Assembly (NCBI RefSeq): GCF_002847305.1
Contig: NZ_CP025408.1
Coordinates: forward strand, 3,121,001-3,185,000
Direction: 5' to 3'
DNA from: Paracoccus tegillarcae
GTDB lineage: Bacteria; Pseudomonadota; Alphaproteobacteria; Rhodobacterales; Rhodobacteraceae
DNA: 64,000 nt
Shown: positions 19,153-26,661 of the stretch, one piece after another
How the letters are laid out: each line of letters begins with the position of its first letter
Position numbering within the stretch: position 1 is the first letter of the stretch
Program-made: the position numbers and the translations under genes
Notes under the pieces: model-generated
Database searches by the model: none
Seen by the model: the letters and a program-made list of their open reading frames with translations, nothing else
What the model was told of the DNA's origin: nothing

Positions 19153-19243
19153 GTCGCGGCCCCCTGATGCTAGGGTCAGGACGCGCCACCACGCATGTCC
19201 TTGTCAAGCATTGGTTTTCCGCGCTTGCCGCTGCCGAGGCGTA

Positions 19244-19546
19244 TCAGCCGGGCAGCCTGAACAGCCGCACCGGGGGCTTGTCGGCGCGCGCAATGATGCC
19301 CTTGGCCTCAAGATCCAGCTGCACGCATTTCAGCCACCAGCCGGCCTTGTCGCCGCCCGGAAACAGCGCCTGATCCAGATGCGGCAGCAGGGCGGTCTTG
19401 GCGTCGGGCACCTTCATGCCGGGTGCCTCATCGGGCAGGACCTGCATCAGCGCCTGCCGCATCGTCTGATATTTCGCGCGATTGACGCGGGTCTTGTGAT
19501 GAGGACTGTTGACGTTCTCGACCTCGATCTTGTCATCGTCGGACAT
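19244..19546 (-). CDS. Small conserved protein of unknown function (DUF6958-like)
   Basis: A 100-residue soluble protein with no known activity. It opens with a short acidic stretch (MSDDDKIEVENVNSP), then HKTRVNRAKYQTMRQALMQVLP and GGDKAGWWLKCVQLDLEAKGII, followed by a basic end. The spacing of helices suggests a small winged-helix-like fold, but this is a guess. GGAG lies 6 bases before the ATG. It follows the YceI gene by 21 bases, so it may be the last gene of the operon. The family label is from memory and not verified. Confidence 0.65.
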   Translation of the reverse strand: MSDDDKIEVENVNSPHHKTRVNRAKYQTMRQALMQVLPDEAPGMKVPDAKTALLPHLDQALFPGGDKAGWWLKCVQLDLEAKGIIARADKPPVRLFRLPG

Positions 19547-19567
19547 GGTGTCTCCATTCGTTTGCAA

Positions 19568-20224
19568 TCAGGGATGGACGCCGAATTCGCCGTCGATCTG
19601 GATATCGATCGGGTCGGTGAAGAATGCGTTAAGACCGTAGGCCTGCGGGTCAATGGTGGTCACCGCCGTCATGCCGATCAGATCGGTGATAAAGGGATTG
19701 CCCGCTTCATCACCCGCATAGCCGCGCCCTGCGCCGACCAACGTGACATCGAAGGTCGCGGGATTGGTCTGGCCCATGATCGTCAGATCGCCGGTGACGG
19801 TGCCCGCCGTATCGCTCTCGGCGGCAAAGTCGGTCGATCTGAACGTCGCCTCGGGGAACTGGGCGGTGTTCAGATAGTCGGCGCCGTAAAGGAAATCGGC
19901 AAAGCCCGGCGCTGGTGTGCTGATCGATTCCATCTGCACGGTGGCATCCAGTTGGCTGGTGGCGGGGCTGTCGGGGTTCCAGTCCAGCGTGGCGGCGACC
20001 TCGTTGAATCGCAGCACGCTGATCGAGAAATTCATATGCGGCACGCGCACCAGAACCGCCGTGTGCAACGGGTCCATCCGGTACTGCCCGGCAGCGGCTG
20101 CGTGATAATCGGACTGGCCGCGTGGCACGTCTGCCGGTGCGATAGTCTCGGCGTCGGTTTGCTGGTTTTCGGCAAGCACGGGCGAGGCCGCCAGCGCGGC
20201 GGCAAGGATCACGCGGTAAAGCAT
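19568..20224 (-). CDS. YceI-family secreted lipid-binding-like protein
   Basis: YceI proteins are periplasmic lipocalin-like beta-barrels that bind polyisoprenoids. The 218-residue protein has a signal peptide (MLYRVILAAALAASPVLA, cut before ENQQ) and the YceI pattern: YRMDPLHTAVLVRVPHMNFS, then ATLDWNPDSPATSQLDATVQMESI, DYLNTAQFPEATFRSTDF, GDLTIMGQTNPATFDVTL, and the closing DIQIDGEFG. The start is one of two adjacent ATGs overlapping the upstream hydrolase stop. It is the sixth gene of an operon transcribed leftward from about 23.7 kb. Confidence 0.88.
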   Translation of the reverse strand: MLYRVILAAALAASPVLAENQQTDAETIAPADVPRGQSDYHAAAAGQYRMDPLHTAVLVRVPHMNFSISVLRFNEVAATLDWNPDSPATSQLDATVQMESISTPAPGFADFLYGADYLNTAQFPEATFRSTDFAAESDTAGTVTGDLTIMGQTNPATFDVTLVGAGRGYAGDEAGNPFITDLIGMTAVTTIDPQAYGLNAFFTDPIDIQIDGEFGVHP

Positions 20225-21063
20225 CATTCGTCCTTTGTTTCGATACGGTGCAGGATCATGCCGGGCAGGGCCGGATGTGTGGTGATACTGCCATGGGTGG
20301 TGTCAGGCAGGATGCCCAGCCACGCGCCGGGGATGGTGGCTGCCAGATGCAGCGCATGGTCGCGGCGGATAAAGTCGGTATCGCCTTGAAGGATCTGCGC
20401 GGGCGCGGTGATGGCGGCAAGCTGGTCGTCGCTCCAACCCCAATCGCTGCCGATGAAGGCACCCATCTTGGCAAACATCTGCTCGGCGGCCTCGGCCCCG
20501 CCGGGGTTCATCTGCGCAACATCTTCCCGCATCTGGGTGAATTCCTGCTCGGTCGGCATCAGCGCGGCCATGTCGGGCGGCAGTTGAAAGCTGGGATCGC
20601 GGTTCATCTGCGCAAATTCCGGCAGAAAGCCGTCGAGGTTCTGGCTGGCCGAAATGGCCGTCAGGCTGGCGACGCGGTCGGGCGCGTTTACCGCCAGTTC
20701 GAGCCCCAACATGCCGCCCGCCGAAAAGCCAACGACATGCGCCTTATCCACGCCAAGCGCGTCCAGCACGCCAAGCGTATCGCTGCGCATGCTGGCCAGC
20801 GTGATCGGGGCGTCGTTCAGGGGCGTATGGCCGTGGCCCTGCTGTTCGACCCCGATCACCGGATGGTCAGCGGCCAGTTCCGGGATCATCGTGCCGAAGG
20901 TCGATTGGATATGCATCGCGCCGCCATGCAGCAGCAGGATGGGCAGCGCACCCGGCGCCAGTTCGCCGTGGATTTCGTAATAGACCTCATGTCCATCAAC
21001 GCGCGCCGTGTCGGCCGAAGCTGGCGCGGCGAAAGCCATCGCCATCATTGCCACCACCCTCAC
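20224..21063 (-). CDS. Secreted alpha/beta hydrolase
   Basis: The 279-residue protein has an apparent signal peptide (VRVVAMMAMAFAAPASA, cut before DTARVDG). The alpha/beta-hydrolase features are the oxyanion loop ILLLHGGAMH near residue 45, the nucleophile elbow GFSAGG near residue 113 (Ser), an acidic residue in GDTDFIRR near 229, and the catalytic His in PDTTHGS near 255. The start is a GTG that overlaps the upstream stop (GTGA). The substrate is unknown; the export signal separates it from the cytoplasmic enzymes around it. Confidence 0.85.
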   Translation of the reverse strand: MRVVAMMAMAFAAPASADTARVDGHEVYYEIHGELAPGALPILLLHGGAMHIQSTFGTMIPELAADHPVIGVEQQGHGHTPLNDAPITLASMRSDTLGVLDALGVDKAHVVGFSAGGMLGLELAVNAPDRVASLTAISASQNLDGFLPEFAQMNRDPSFQLPPDMAALMPTEQEFTQMREDVAQMNPGGAEAAEQMFAKMGAFIGSDWGWSDDQLAAITAPAQILQGDTDFIRRDHALHLAATIPGAWLGILPDTTHGSITTHPALPGMILHRIETKDE

Positions 21064-21542
21064 GTCTTGCCCTCGAACGCCGCGCGCATCACGGCGATGT
21101 CCAGTTTCTTCATCTGATACATGGCTTGCCTTGCGCGTTCGGATGCCTCCGGATCATCGGAAAAATTCATCTGCATCACTTCGCGCGGGGTGATCTGCCA
21201 TGACAGGCCCCAAGGGTCGATCAGCCAGCCGCATTGGCTTTCCTGCCCGCCATCGGCCGTCAGCGCATCCCACAGCCGGTCGGTTTCGGCCTGATCGTCG
21301 GTCAGGACCATGATCGATGCCGCAGGCGACAGCGTGAAATGCGGCCCGCCATTCAGGATCATGTAGGGCGTGCCGCCGAGGTGGAAATTGACCACCATTG
21401 CCGGGGTGTCGCCCCCCTTGAAGCGATCCTGATCCTGCATGGCGCTGCCGGGGATCAGCGAGGTGTAGAACTGCGCCGCCGTCTCTCCATCCTTTTCCAT
21501 CCACAGGCAGGTGCGGATACGCGGATCGGTTGCGTTGCTCAT
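21060..21542 (-). CDS. VOC-superfamily PhnB-like (3-dmu-9_3-mt) protein
   Basis: A 160-residue single VOC unit. The pattern RIRTCLWMEKDGETAAQFYTSLIPGS, then GTPYMILNGGPHFTLSPAASIMV, and GWLIDPWGLSWQITP matches the PhnB/3-dmu-9_3-mt group. Despite that historical name there is no evidence of methyltransferase activity. The C-terminal helix (RQAMYQMKKLDIAVMRAAF) is typical. It overlaps the GST gene by 4 bases and the hydrolase gene by 4 bases, so all three are probably translated as one unit. The ligand is unknown. Confidence 0.85.
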   Translation of the reverse strand: MSNATDPRIRTCLWMEKDGETAAQFYTSLIPGSAMQDQDRFKGGDTPAMVVNFHLGGTPYMILNGGPHFTLSPAASIMVLTDDQAETDRLWDALTADGGQESQCGWLIDPWGLSWQITPREVMQMNFSDDPEASERARQAMYQMKKLDIAVMRAAFEGKT

Positions 21543-22198
21543 GCGTTTGTCCTTTCTGCTTCTGCGGCCTGCCAATGCGCCATCTGGTCAGCATGGGCGC
21601 GTTGAAACGCCGGGCGCGCCTTGGCCCGCGCGATGTAATCCAGCAGCACCGGATGATCGGCCAAAGCGCCCTCATCGGCGGCAGGGCGCAGCACCTCGAC
21701 CATGATGATATCGGCAACCGAAAAGCGGTCGCCCAGCAGCCAGTCCTTGCCATCGAGCACATCGGCAAGCTGTGCAAGGCGCGGTTGCAGACGGTCATTG
21801 GCGTTGGCCGCGGCCCTGTCGTCCTTGTCAAAGGCAGCGGCGATGATCCAGGCCATGACGGGCAGTTCGACACTGTTCAGCGCGGCAATGACCCATTGGT
21901 TGACCCGCGCCCGGCCGGTGCGGTCTTCGGGCATCAGCTCCGGTTGCCCGTCGGCCAGATGCAGCGCCATCGCACCGCTTTCGAACAGGGTCAGATCGCC
22001 ATCTTTCAGGATAGGCACCTGATGAAAGGGCTGGATTGCCAGATGTCCGGGCGTTTTGTCGTTCAGCGGCACGGTTTCGATCTTGTAGGGAATGCCAGCC
22101 TCTTCCGCCGTCCAGCGCGGGCGCATGTCGCGGACATAGCCGCGCGGGAATTCCGGCACCCAATCATAGGTGACGATGGTGACGGGATCACGGCTCAT
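21539..22198 (-). CDS. Glutathione S-transferase family protein
   Basis: The 219-residue protein has an N-terminal thioredoxin-like GST domain (FPRGYVRDMRPRWTAEEAG, VPLNDKTPGHLAIQPFHQVPIL) with the GSH-binding pair FESGA (residues 68-72, Glu-Ser). The all-helical C-terminal domain follows (RVNQWVIAALNSVELPVM, GDRFSVADIIMVEVLR, with the N-capping motif S-x-x-D). It would conjugate or bind glutathione in the cytoplasm. Overlaps of 4 bases on both sides place it in the HxlR-linked operon, next to two VOC proteins, which points to electrophile handling. Confidence 0.9.
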   Translation of the reverse strand: MSRDPVTIVTYDWVPEFPRGYVRDMRPRWTAEEAGIPYKIETVPLNDKTPGHLAIQPFHQVPILKDGDLTLFESGAMALHLADGQPELMPEDRTGRARVNQWVIAALNSVELPVMAWIIAAAFDKDDRAAANANDRLQPRLAQLADVLDGKDWLLGDRFSVADIIMVEVLRPAADEGALADHPVLLDYIARAKARPAFQRAHADQMAHWQAAEAERTNA

Positions 22199-22983
22199 GC
22201 TGTGGTTTCCTTCGGACCGACCACGGCGAACCACGCGCCTTGCGGGTCCTGGGCGATGGCGATGAAGGCGCCGCCGGGAACCTCGACCGGGCCGTGATGC
22301 ACCGTGCCGCCGCCATCCTTGATGCGGGTAATGGCCGGTTCAACGCCGTTCACGCCGAAATAGGCCAGCCACGTTGGCACGGGCGAATTGCCCAGGCCCA
22401 TCATCCCGCCGATATCCGCGCCATCATGGGAAAACAGCTGGTATGTACCCATCTCACCCATATCCATGGCCTCTGATTTCTGCCAGCCGAAGATCTTGGA
22501 ATAAAAATCGAACCCGGCAGCGGGATCGGTCGACATCAACTCGTGCCAGTTGCCGTGCCCGGTCTTGTCCTGATCAAACGCGTTGCCTTGCCCGTCATCG
22601 GGCATCGGTTCGGGTTCAAGGATGCAAAAACCTGCGCCCTGCGGATCGGCCAGCAAGGCGAAGCGGCCGGTATTGGGGATCACCTGCACATCGCGATGCA
22701 CCTGACCGCCCGCCGCCTTGATATCAGCCACGGCCTTGTCGGCGTCATCGACGACGAAATAGACCATCCATAAGGGCGGCATGCCGCATACATCATCGGG
22801 CATCTCCATCAGCCCGGCGACCATGTCGCCATCTGATTTCGCCAGATGATAGGTAAAGTCGGGCATGCCGGAATCGTCGACTTCCCAGCCCAGAACCTTG
22901 GTGTAGAATGTGCCCGCATGGGCAAGCTGTCCTTTGCCTGTCGCCAATTCGTACCAGCAGGGGCTGCCATGTTGCTTAGCCAT
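22195..22983 (-). CDS. Two-domain VOC (glyoxalase-fold) protein
   Basis: A 262-residue protein with two VOC units. The first covers residues 1-130 (CWYELATGKGQLAHAGTFYTKVLGWEV, then FVVDDADKAVADIKAAGG, ALLADPQGAGFCILEPEP). The second covers about 140-262 (NWHELMSTDPAAGFDFYSKIFGW and IAIAQDPQGAWFAVVGP). The arrangement resembles the mycobacterial Cfp30B (27 kDa antigen) group and hydroxylase-like VOC proteins. AAGGAG lies 6 bases before the ATG. It is the second gene of the operon and overlaps the GST gene by 4 bases. Substrate unknown. Confidence 0.88.
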   Translation of the reverse strand: MAKQHGSPCWYELATGKGQLAHAGTFYTKVLGWEVDDSGMPDFTYHLAKSDGDMVAGLMEMPDDVCGMPPLWMVYFVVDDADKAVADIKAAGGQVHRDVQVIPNTGRFALLADPQGAGFCILEPEPMPDDGQGNAFDQDKTGHGNWHELMSTDPAAGFDFYSKIFGWQKSEAMDMGEMGTYQLFSHDGADIGGMMGLGNSPVPTWLAYFGVNGVEPAITRIKDGGGTVHHGPVEVPGGAFIAIAQDPQGAWFAVVGPKETTA

Positions 22984-23009
22984 GTCGTTCTCCTTCGCGG
23001 TTGGATTGA

Positions 23010-23726
23010 TCAGGATAGGTCGAGCAGGCGCTCGAACCCGCCCCACATCATGCGCATGCCGTCAAAGGGCATTTCGGGCATCTCCCTGCCCTCCATCTCG
23101 GCCTCCATCATCTTGGCGGCAGCGTCGCAGGTGGCACGGTCGGGCCATGCGACCCAGCTGAACAGCGGCACTTCGCCATCCTCGGCCTTGGCGGCGCGGT
23201 AGAAATCGGTCTGCTTGCCATGCGGAACGTCGACGCCCCATCCCTCCATCGTGCCAAGCGCCCCGCCTTTCTTGAAGGTCGGCCAGGCCATGCCCGCCAT
23301 ATCGACATAGGCATCCTTTTTCTGCTCCGGCACGGCCAGCGCAAAGCCCTGAATATAACCCGCCCCATCGACCGCGCCCTTTTCAAAGGCAGGCTCGAAG
23401 CCGCCAAAGATCATCCGGGCGCCGTCGAACGGCATTTCCGCCATATTGGCCATGTCGGGATCTTCCATCAGCTTTTGCCATCCTGCATCGGCGGCGGCCT
23501 TGTCGGGCCACTCGATCCAGGAAAACACGACTGTTTCGTCTGACTTGGCCTGCACCGCGTTCGGCAGTCCCGTGACCTTGCCCTCGGGCACATCGACGCC
23601 CCAGCTTTCGACCATGCGGGTCGCGCCGTGGCGTTTGAACATCGGCCATGCGGCCTTTGCGTGCTGGATATAGGCGTCCTTGTTGGCGGTCGGGACGGCC
23701 GCGAGCAAGCCGGAATAATAGGTCAT
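23010..23726 (-). CDS. Duplicated DUF1428 protein
   Basis: The 238-residue protein is two DUF1428 domains in tandem. Copy one covers about residues 1-115 (YSGLLAAVPTANKDAYIQHA, VESWGVDVPEGKVTG, FSWIEWPDKAA, MPFDGARMIFGGFE); copy two covers about 120-238 (YIQGFALAVPEQKKDAYVDMA, MEGWGVDVPHGKQTDF, FSWVAWPDRAT, MPFDGMRMMWGGFE). The family is normally a single domain of about 115 residues with a ferredoxin-like dimeric alpha/beta barrel fold, so a fused pair would form that barrel in one chain. It is the first gene of the operon, divergent from HxlR. Function unknown. Confidence 0.88.
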   Translation of the reverse strand: MTYYSGLLAAVPTANKDAYIQHAKAAWPMFKRHGATRMVESWGVDVPEGKVTGLPNAVQAKSDETVVFSWIEWPDKAAADAGWQKLMEDPDMANMAEMPFDGARMIFGGFEPAFEKGAVDGAGYIQGFALAVPEQKKDAYVDMAGMAWPTFKKGGALGTMEGWGVDVPHGKQTDFYRAAKAEDGEVPLFSWVAWPDRATCDAAAKMMEAEMEGREMPEMPFDGMRMMWGGFERLLDLS

Positions 23727-23784
23727 CTGAAAGCTCCTGTCGTGAGCGGAAAATACACCGTTCGAATCACAGCATGCCGCTTGC

Positions 23785-23814
23785 AGTATTAAAAAGCAAC
23801 TGATAGTATTAAAA
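23785..23814. promoter_or_regulatory. Candidate HxlR operator, two direct repeats
   Basis: The 10-base sequence AGTATTAAAA occurs at 23785-23794 and again at 23805-23814, spaced exactly 20 bases (about two helical turns). The second copy ends one base before the HxlR ATG at 23816, leaving no ribosome-binding site, so the HxlR mRNA may be leaderless. The DUF1428 start is 58 bases away. The AT-richness stands out from the GC-rich surroundings. Role as an operator is inference. Confidence 0.55.
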
Positions 23815-23815
23815 T

Positions 23816-24475
23816 ATGACTAAGCAAGGCGATACTCCGCGCATCCGCTATGACGAGGGCTGTTTGGCGGCCCACGCGCTGAATGTGATCGGCGATCGGT
23901 GGGCGTTGCTGGTCGCGCGCGAATTGCTGTTTGCGCCCAAGCGATTTCAGGCGATCCGGGCGGGGCTGCCCGGCATTACGGCGGGGGTGTTGACGCAGCG
24001 TTTGGCGCAACTGACCGAGGCTGGCGTCGTCACCCATGATCCGGCGCTTGGGATTTACGGGCTGACACCGTCGGGTCAGGCGCTGCATCCGGTGCTGATC
24101 GCGCTGTGCCATTGGGGCAGTCAGCATGATGGCCACGATCCGCGCCGGTTCATCAGTCCGACAGCGCTGATGATTTCCATGACGGCCAAGATCGACCACG
24201 CGGCGGCGCGAGGGACGGGCCTGACCGCCGCCTTCGATATGGGGCGCGAGGGGTTTGTGATGCGGATCGCGCAGGATGGATCGGCGCTGGTTGCACCCAG
24301 CCAACAGCCCGAGGGCGATTTTCTGCTGCGAGGCACGGGCAACAACCTGGCCGTCGCGGTTTATGGTCCCGTGCCCATTGCGCGGCTGGCGCAGGGCGAG
24401 GCTGTGGCGCTGGCTGGCGATGCGGGCGCGGCACAGCGCTTCATCGATCTTTTCAGCCTGCGCAACGACATCTAG
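23816..24475 (+). CDS. HxlR-family winged-helix transcriptional regulator
   Basis: The 219-residue protein has an N-terminal HxlR wHTH domain: DEGCLAAHALNVIGDRWALLVARELLFAPKRF (with the usual Cys near the N-terminus), then RAGLPGITAGVLTQRLAQLTEAGVV and a wing. About 115 residues follow the wHTH, ending with a possible sterol-carrier-like or ligand-binding part (MTAKIDHAA..FDMGREGFVMRIAQDG..FLLRGTGNNLAVAVYG). HxlR proteins sense aldehydes, quinones or oxidants through cysteines or ligand pockets. It is divergent from the DUF1428-led operon, which it probably controls, and convergent with the Lrp gene (4-base overlap). Confidence 0.88.
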   Translation: MTKQGDTPRIRYDEGCLAAHALNVIGDRWALLVARELLFAPKRFQAIRAGLPGITAGVLTQRLAQLTEAGVVTHDPALGIYGLTPSGQALHPVLIALCHWGSQHDGHDPRRFISPTALMISMTAKIDHAAARGTGLTAAFDMGREGFVMRIAQDGSALVAPSQQPEGDFLLRGTGNNLAVAVYGPVPIARLAQGEAVALAGDAGAAQRFIDLFSLRNDI

Positions 24476-24936
24476 CCCGCCAGCGGCACGCCTTCGTCCT
24501 CTTTCAGCGTTTTCAACACGATCTCCGACCGCACATGCGCCACCTGTGGATGGGGCAGCAGGTGCTGGTGCAGGAATTCGGCGAAATCCTCCAGATCGCG
24601 GGCGCGGACATCCAGCACGTAATCGGCATCGCCCGCGACCGAAAAGGCCGCGCGGATCTGCGGATGTTGCTGCACGAAACGCGCAAAGCTGTCATCGGTG
24701 CGCCCACCATGGCTTTGCAGATTGACCCGCGTGATCGCCCGAAAGCCAAAGCCCAGGCCCCCGGCATTCAGGCGCGCGGCATAGCCCTTGATCAGCCCGG
24801 CTTCCTCTAACGCGGTACGCCTGCGCGAACATTGCGAGGGCGACAGGTTCACCAGTTCGGACAGAGCTGCATTGGTCATGGCGCCGTCACGCTGCAATGC
24901 GGCGAGAATGGCGAGGTCGAACTGATCCATGCTCAT
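24472..24936 (-). CDS. Lrp/AsnC-family transcriptional regulator
   Basis: The 154-residue protein has an N-terminal HTH (DLAILAALQRDGAMTNAALSELVNLSPSQCSRRRTALEEAGLI) and a C-terminal RAM ligand-binding domain (SVAGDADYVLDVRARDLEDFAEFLH, then VRSEIVLKTLKE). It is divergent from hpd across a 127-base gap that carries three tandem 10-base repeats, so it is the likely regulator of tyrosine degradation, perhaps responding to tyrosine or phenylalanine. Starts at 24936 and 24930 are equally possible. Confidence 0.9.
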   Translation of the reverse strand: MSMDQFDLAILAALQRDGAMTNAALSELVNLSPSQCSRRRTALEEAGLIKGYAARLNAGGLGFGFRAITRVNLQSHGGRTDDSFARFVQQHPQIRAAFSVAGDADYVLDVRARDLEDFAEFLHQHLLPHPQVAHVRSEIVLKTLKEDEGVPLAG

Positions 24937-24940
24937 GTTG

Positions 24941-24969
24941 TGCGCCTTTATGCGGCTTTATGCGTCTAT
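24941..24969. promoter_or_regulatory. Three tandem 10-base repeats, candidate Lrp site
   Basis: TGCGCCTTTA, TGCGGCTTTA and TGCGTCTAT lie head to tail at 24941-24950, 24951-24960 and 24961-24969, directly after the Lrp start codon. The 10-base period puts every unit on the same face of the helix. Farther on, AAAGGGG (24986-24992) and CCCCTTT (25006-25012) form an inverted repeat in the same divergent region. Regulator binding is inferred. Confidence 0.5.
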
Positions 24970-25063
24970 CTTGTAAATAGGCGCGAAAGGGGACGTTCTT
25001 TGCAACCCCTTTGCGTCAGATTTGTGGGATAAATGGTGAAAGCATTAACGAAGGAGCCGCACC

Positions 25064-26176
25064 ATGGGACCTTTCCCGCATAACGCCCCGAAAGCCACGA
25101 TCAGCGACGCCAACCCCGCTGGCACCGACGGATTCGAGTTCGTCGAATATGCTCATCCGCAGCCCGAAGTGCTGGATAAGATCTTCCGCCAGATGGGATT
25201 TACCCCGGTTGCCAAGCACAAGACCAAGAACATCACGCTCTATCGTCAGGGCGATATCAACTATTTGCTGAACGCCGATGCGGACGGCCATGCCGCGCAA
25301 TTCGTGAAGGATCACGGTCCCTGCGCGCCTGCAATGGCTTGGCGCGTCGTCGATGCGCAGCACGCGCTGAAGCGCGCGATTGAACTGGGTGCCACGGAAT
25401 ATACCGGGCCCGGCAAGTCGCTGGACGTCCCGGCGGTGATCGGGATCGGCGGCTCGCTGCTGTATTTCGTCGATACCTACGGCAAGGATGGCAGCGCTTA
25501 TGAGGCTGATTTCGACTGGCTGGGCGAGGCGAACCCGCGGCCTGAGGGCTTTGGTTTCTTCTACCTCGACCACCTGACCCATAACGTCATTCGCGGTAAT
25601 ATGGACACCTGGTACAAGTTCTACCACGACGTGTTCAACTTCCGCGAAATCAAGTTCTTTGACATCAAGGGCAAGCAGACCGGCCTGACCAGCCGCGCGC
25701 TGACCAGCCCCGATGGCAAGATCCGCATTCCGATTAATGAAAGCGCGGATGAGAACAGCCAGATCGAGGAATATCTGCGCGAATACAAGGGCGAGGGCAT
25801 CCAGCACATCGCCATCGCCAGCGATGATATCTATGCCGGCACCGATCACATCGCCGATGCCGGGATGGAGTTCATGCCCGGACCGCCCGCGACCTATTAC
25901 GAGATGTCGCACAAGCGCGTCACCGACCATGAAGAACCGATCGAGCGGATGAAAAAGCACGGCATTCTGATCGACGGCGAAGGTGTCGTGGGTGGCGGTG
26001 AGACCCGCATCCTGCTGCAGATCTTCTCGAAAACGGTCATCGGGCCGATCTTTTTCGAGTTCATTCAGCGGAAGGGTGATGACGGCTTTGGCGAAGGCAA
26101 CTTCCGCGCCCTGTTTGAATCGATCGAGGAAGATCAGGTTCGCCGTGGCGTGCTCAAGGCAGAGCCCGCCGAATAA
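25064..26176 (+). CDS. hpd: 4-hydroxyphenylpyruvate dioxygenase
   Basis: The Fe(II) enzyme converts 4-hydroxyphenylpyruvate and O2 to homogentisate and CO2, the second step of tyrosine breakdown. The 370-residue protein has two VOC-type halves. The iron ligands are the two His in FYLDHLTHNV near residue 172 and GIQHIAIAS near 250, and the Glu in FFEFIQRKG near 332; QLFSKT-like LLQIFSKTVIGP and the C-terminal GEGNFRALFESIE helix are standard. AAGGAG lies 10 bases upstream of the ATG. The rest of the pathway is at 34.4-38.3 kb, separated by unrelated genes. Confidence 0.97.
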   Translation: MGPFPHNAPKATISDANPAGTDGFEFVEYAHPQPEVLDKIFRQMGFTPVAKHKTKNITLYRQGDINYLLNADADGHAAQFVKDHGPCAPAMAWRVVDAQHALKRAIELGATEYTGPGKSLDVPAVIGIGGSLLYFVDTYGKDGSAYEADFDWLGEANPRPEGFGFFYLDHLTHNVIRGNMDTWYKFYHDVFNFREIKFFDIKGKQTGLTSRALTSPDGKIRIPINESADENSQIEEYLREYKGEGIQHIAIASDDIYAGTDHIADAGMEFMPGPPATYYEMSHKRVTDHEEPIERMKKHGILIDGEGVVGGGETRILLQIFSKTVIGPIFFEFIQRKGDDGFGEGNFRALFESIEEDQVRRGVLKAEPAE

Positions 26177-26192
26177 GATCGTTTGACCTGAT

Positions 26193-26228
26193 ACGCGCCC
26201 GGTCCCTATGGTCCGGGCGCGTTTTCTT
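26193..26228 (+). terminator. Intrinsic terminator after hpd
   Basis: A perfect 10-bp stem (ACGCGCCCGG at 26193-26202, CCGGGCGCGT at 26213-26222, 10-base loop) is followed by TTTCTTT. It lies 17 bases after the hpd stop, ahead of the Rieske gene, so the two genes are probably separate transcripts or coupled by read-through. Confidence 0.85.
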
Positions 26229-26243
26229 TGAGAAGGGGCTGAT

Positions 26244-26600
26244 ATGGCCTGGACCGATTACAGCAGCGCCCCGAAGCCTGGCACGCGCGTCGCGGCGCTG
26301 GCCGATATTCAGGGCGCGACCACGCAGATGTTGGTCACGGATCGCGGTGAATTCCCGATGCTGCTGGTCCGCGTGGGCACAAAGATCCACGCCTATGTCA
26401 ACGCCTGCCCGCATCAATACCTGCCGCTGGACTACCGCGGTCCGCAGATCCTGACCGCCGACGGTGCGCGGCTGATGTGCACCGGCCACGGCGCGCAGTT
26501 CGAGGCCGCCACCGGCGAGCCGCTGTCAGGTGCCGATTGCGCGCTGGACCGGGTGCCGCTGGTCATCAAGGACGAGGCGATCCTGATCGGCGAGGATTGA
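26244..26600 (+). CDS. Rieske [2Fe-2S] ferredoxin-like protein
   Basis: The 118-residue soluble protein is a single Rieske domain. The cluster ligands appear as CPHQYLPL (Cys, His) near residues 53-60 and CTGHGAQF (Cys, His) near 78-85. The spacing fits the low-potential Rieske ferredoxins that supply electrons to ring-hydroxylating oxygenases. No oxygenase large subunit is beside it; it stands just after hpd, which needs no Rieske partner. A role in aromatic metabolism is possible but not shown. Confidence 0.85.
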   Translation: MAWTDYSSAPKPGTRVAALADIQGATTQMLVTDRGEFPMLLVRVGTKIHAYVNACPHQYLPLDYRGPQILTADGARLMCTGHGAQFEAATGEPLSGADCALDRVPLVIKDEAILIGED

Positions 26601-26661
26601 CCACGGGGCGCCATAGCGCAGTTCGGGATCGTTCTGGCCGCCGCCAGAGGCGCTGGCAGGC

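Noticed and set aside
21060..21542. Ubiquinone methyltransferase suggested by the family name 3-dmu-9_3-mt
   Set aside because: The protein is a single VOC unit without an S-adenosylmethionine fold; the name is historical.
17084..24475. Prophage containing the sheath gene
   Set aside because: No integrase, terminase, capsid, portal, lysis or other tail gene and no att-like repeats; neighbours have ordinary cellular functions and codon use.
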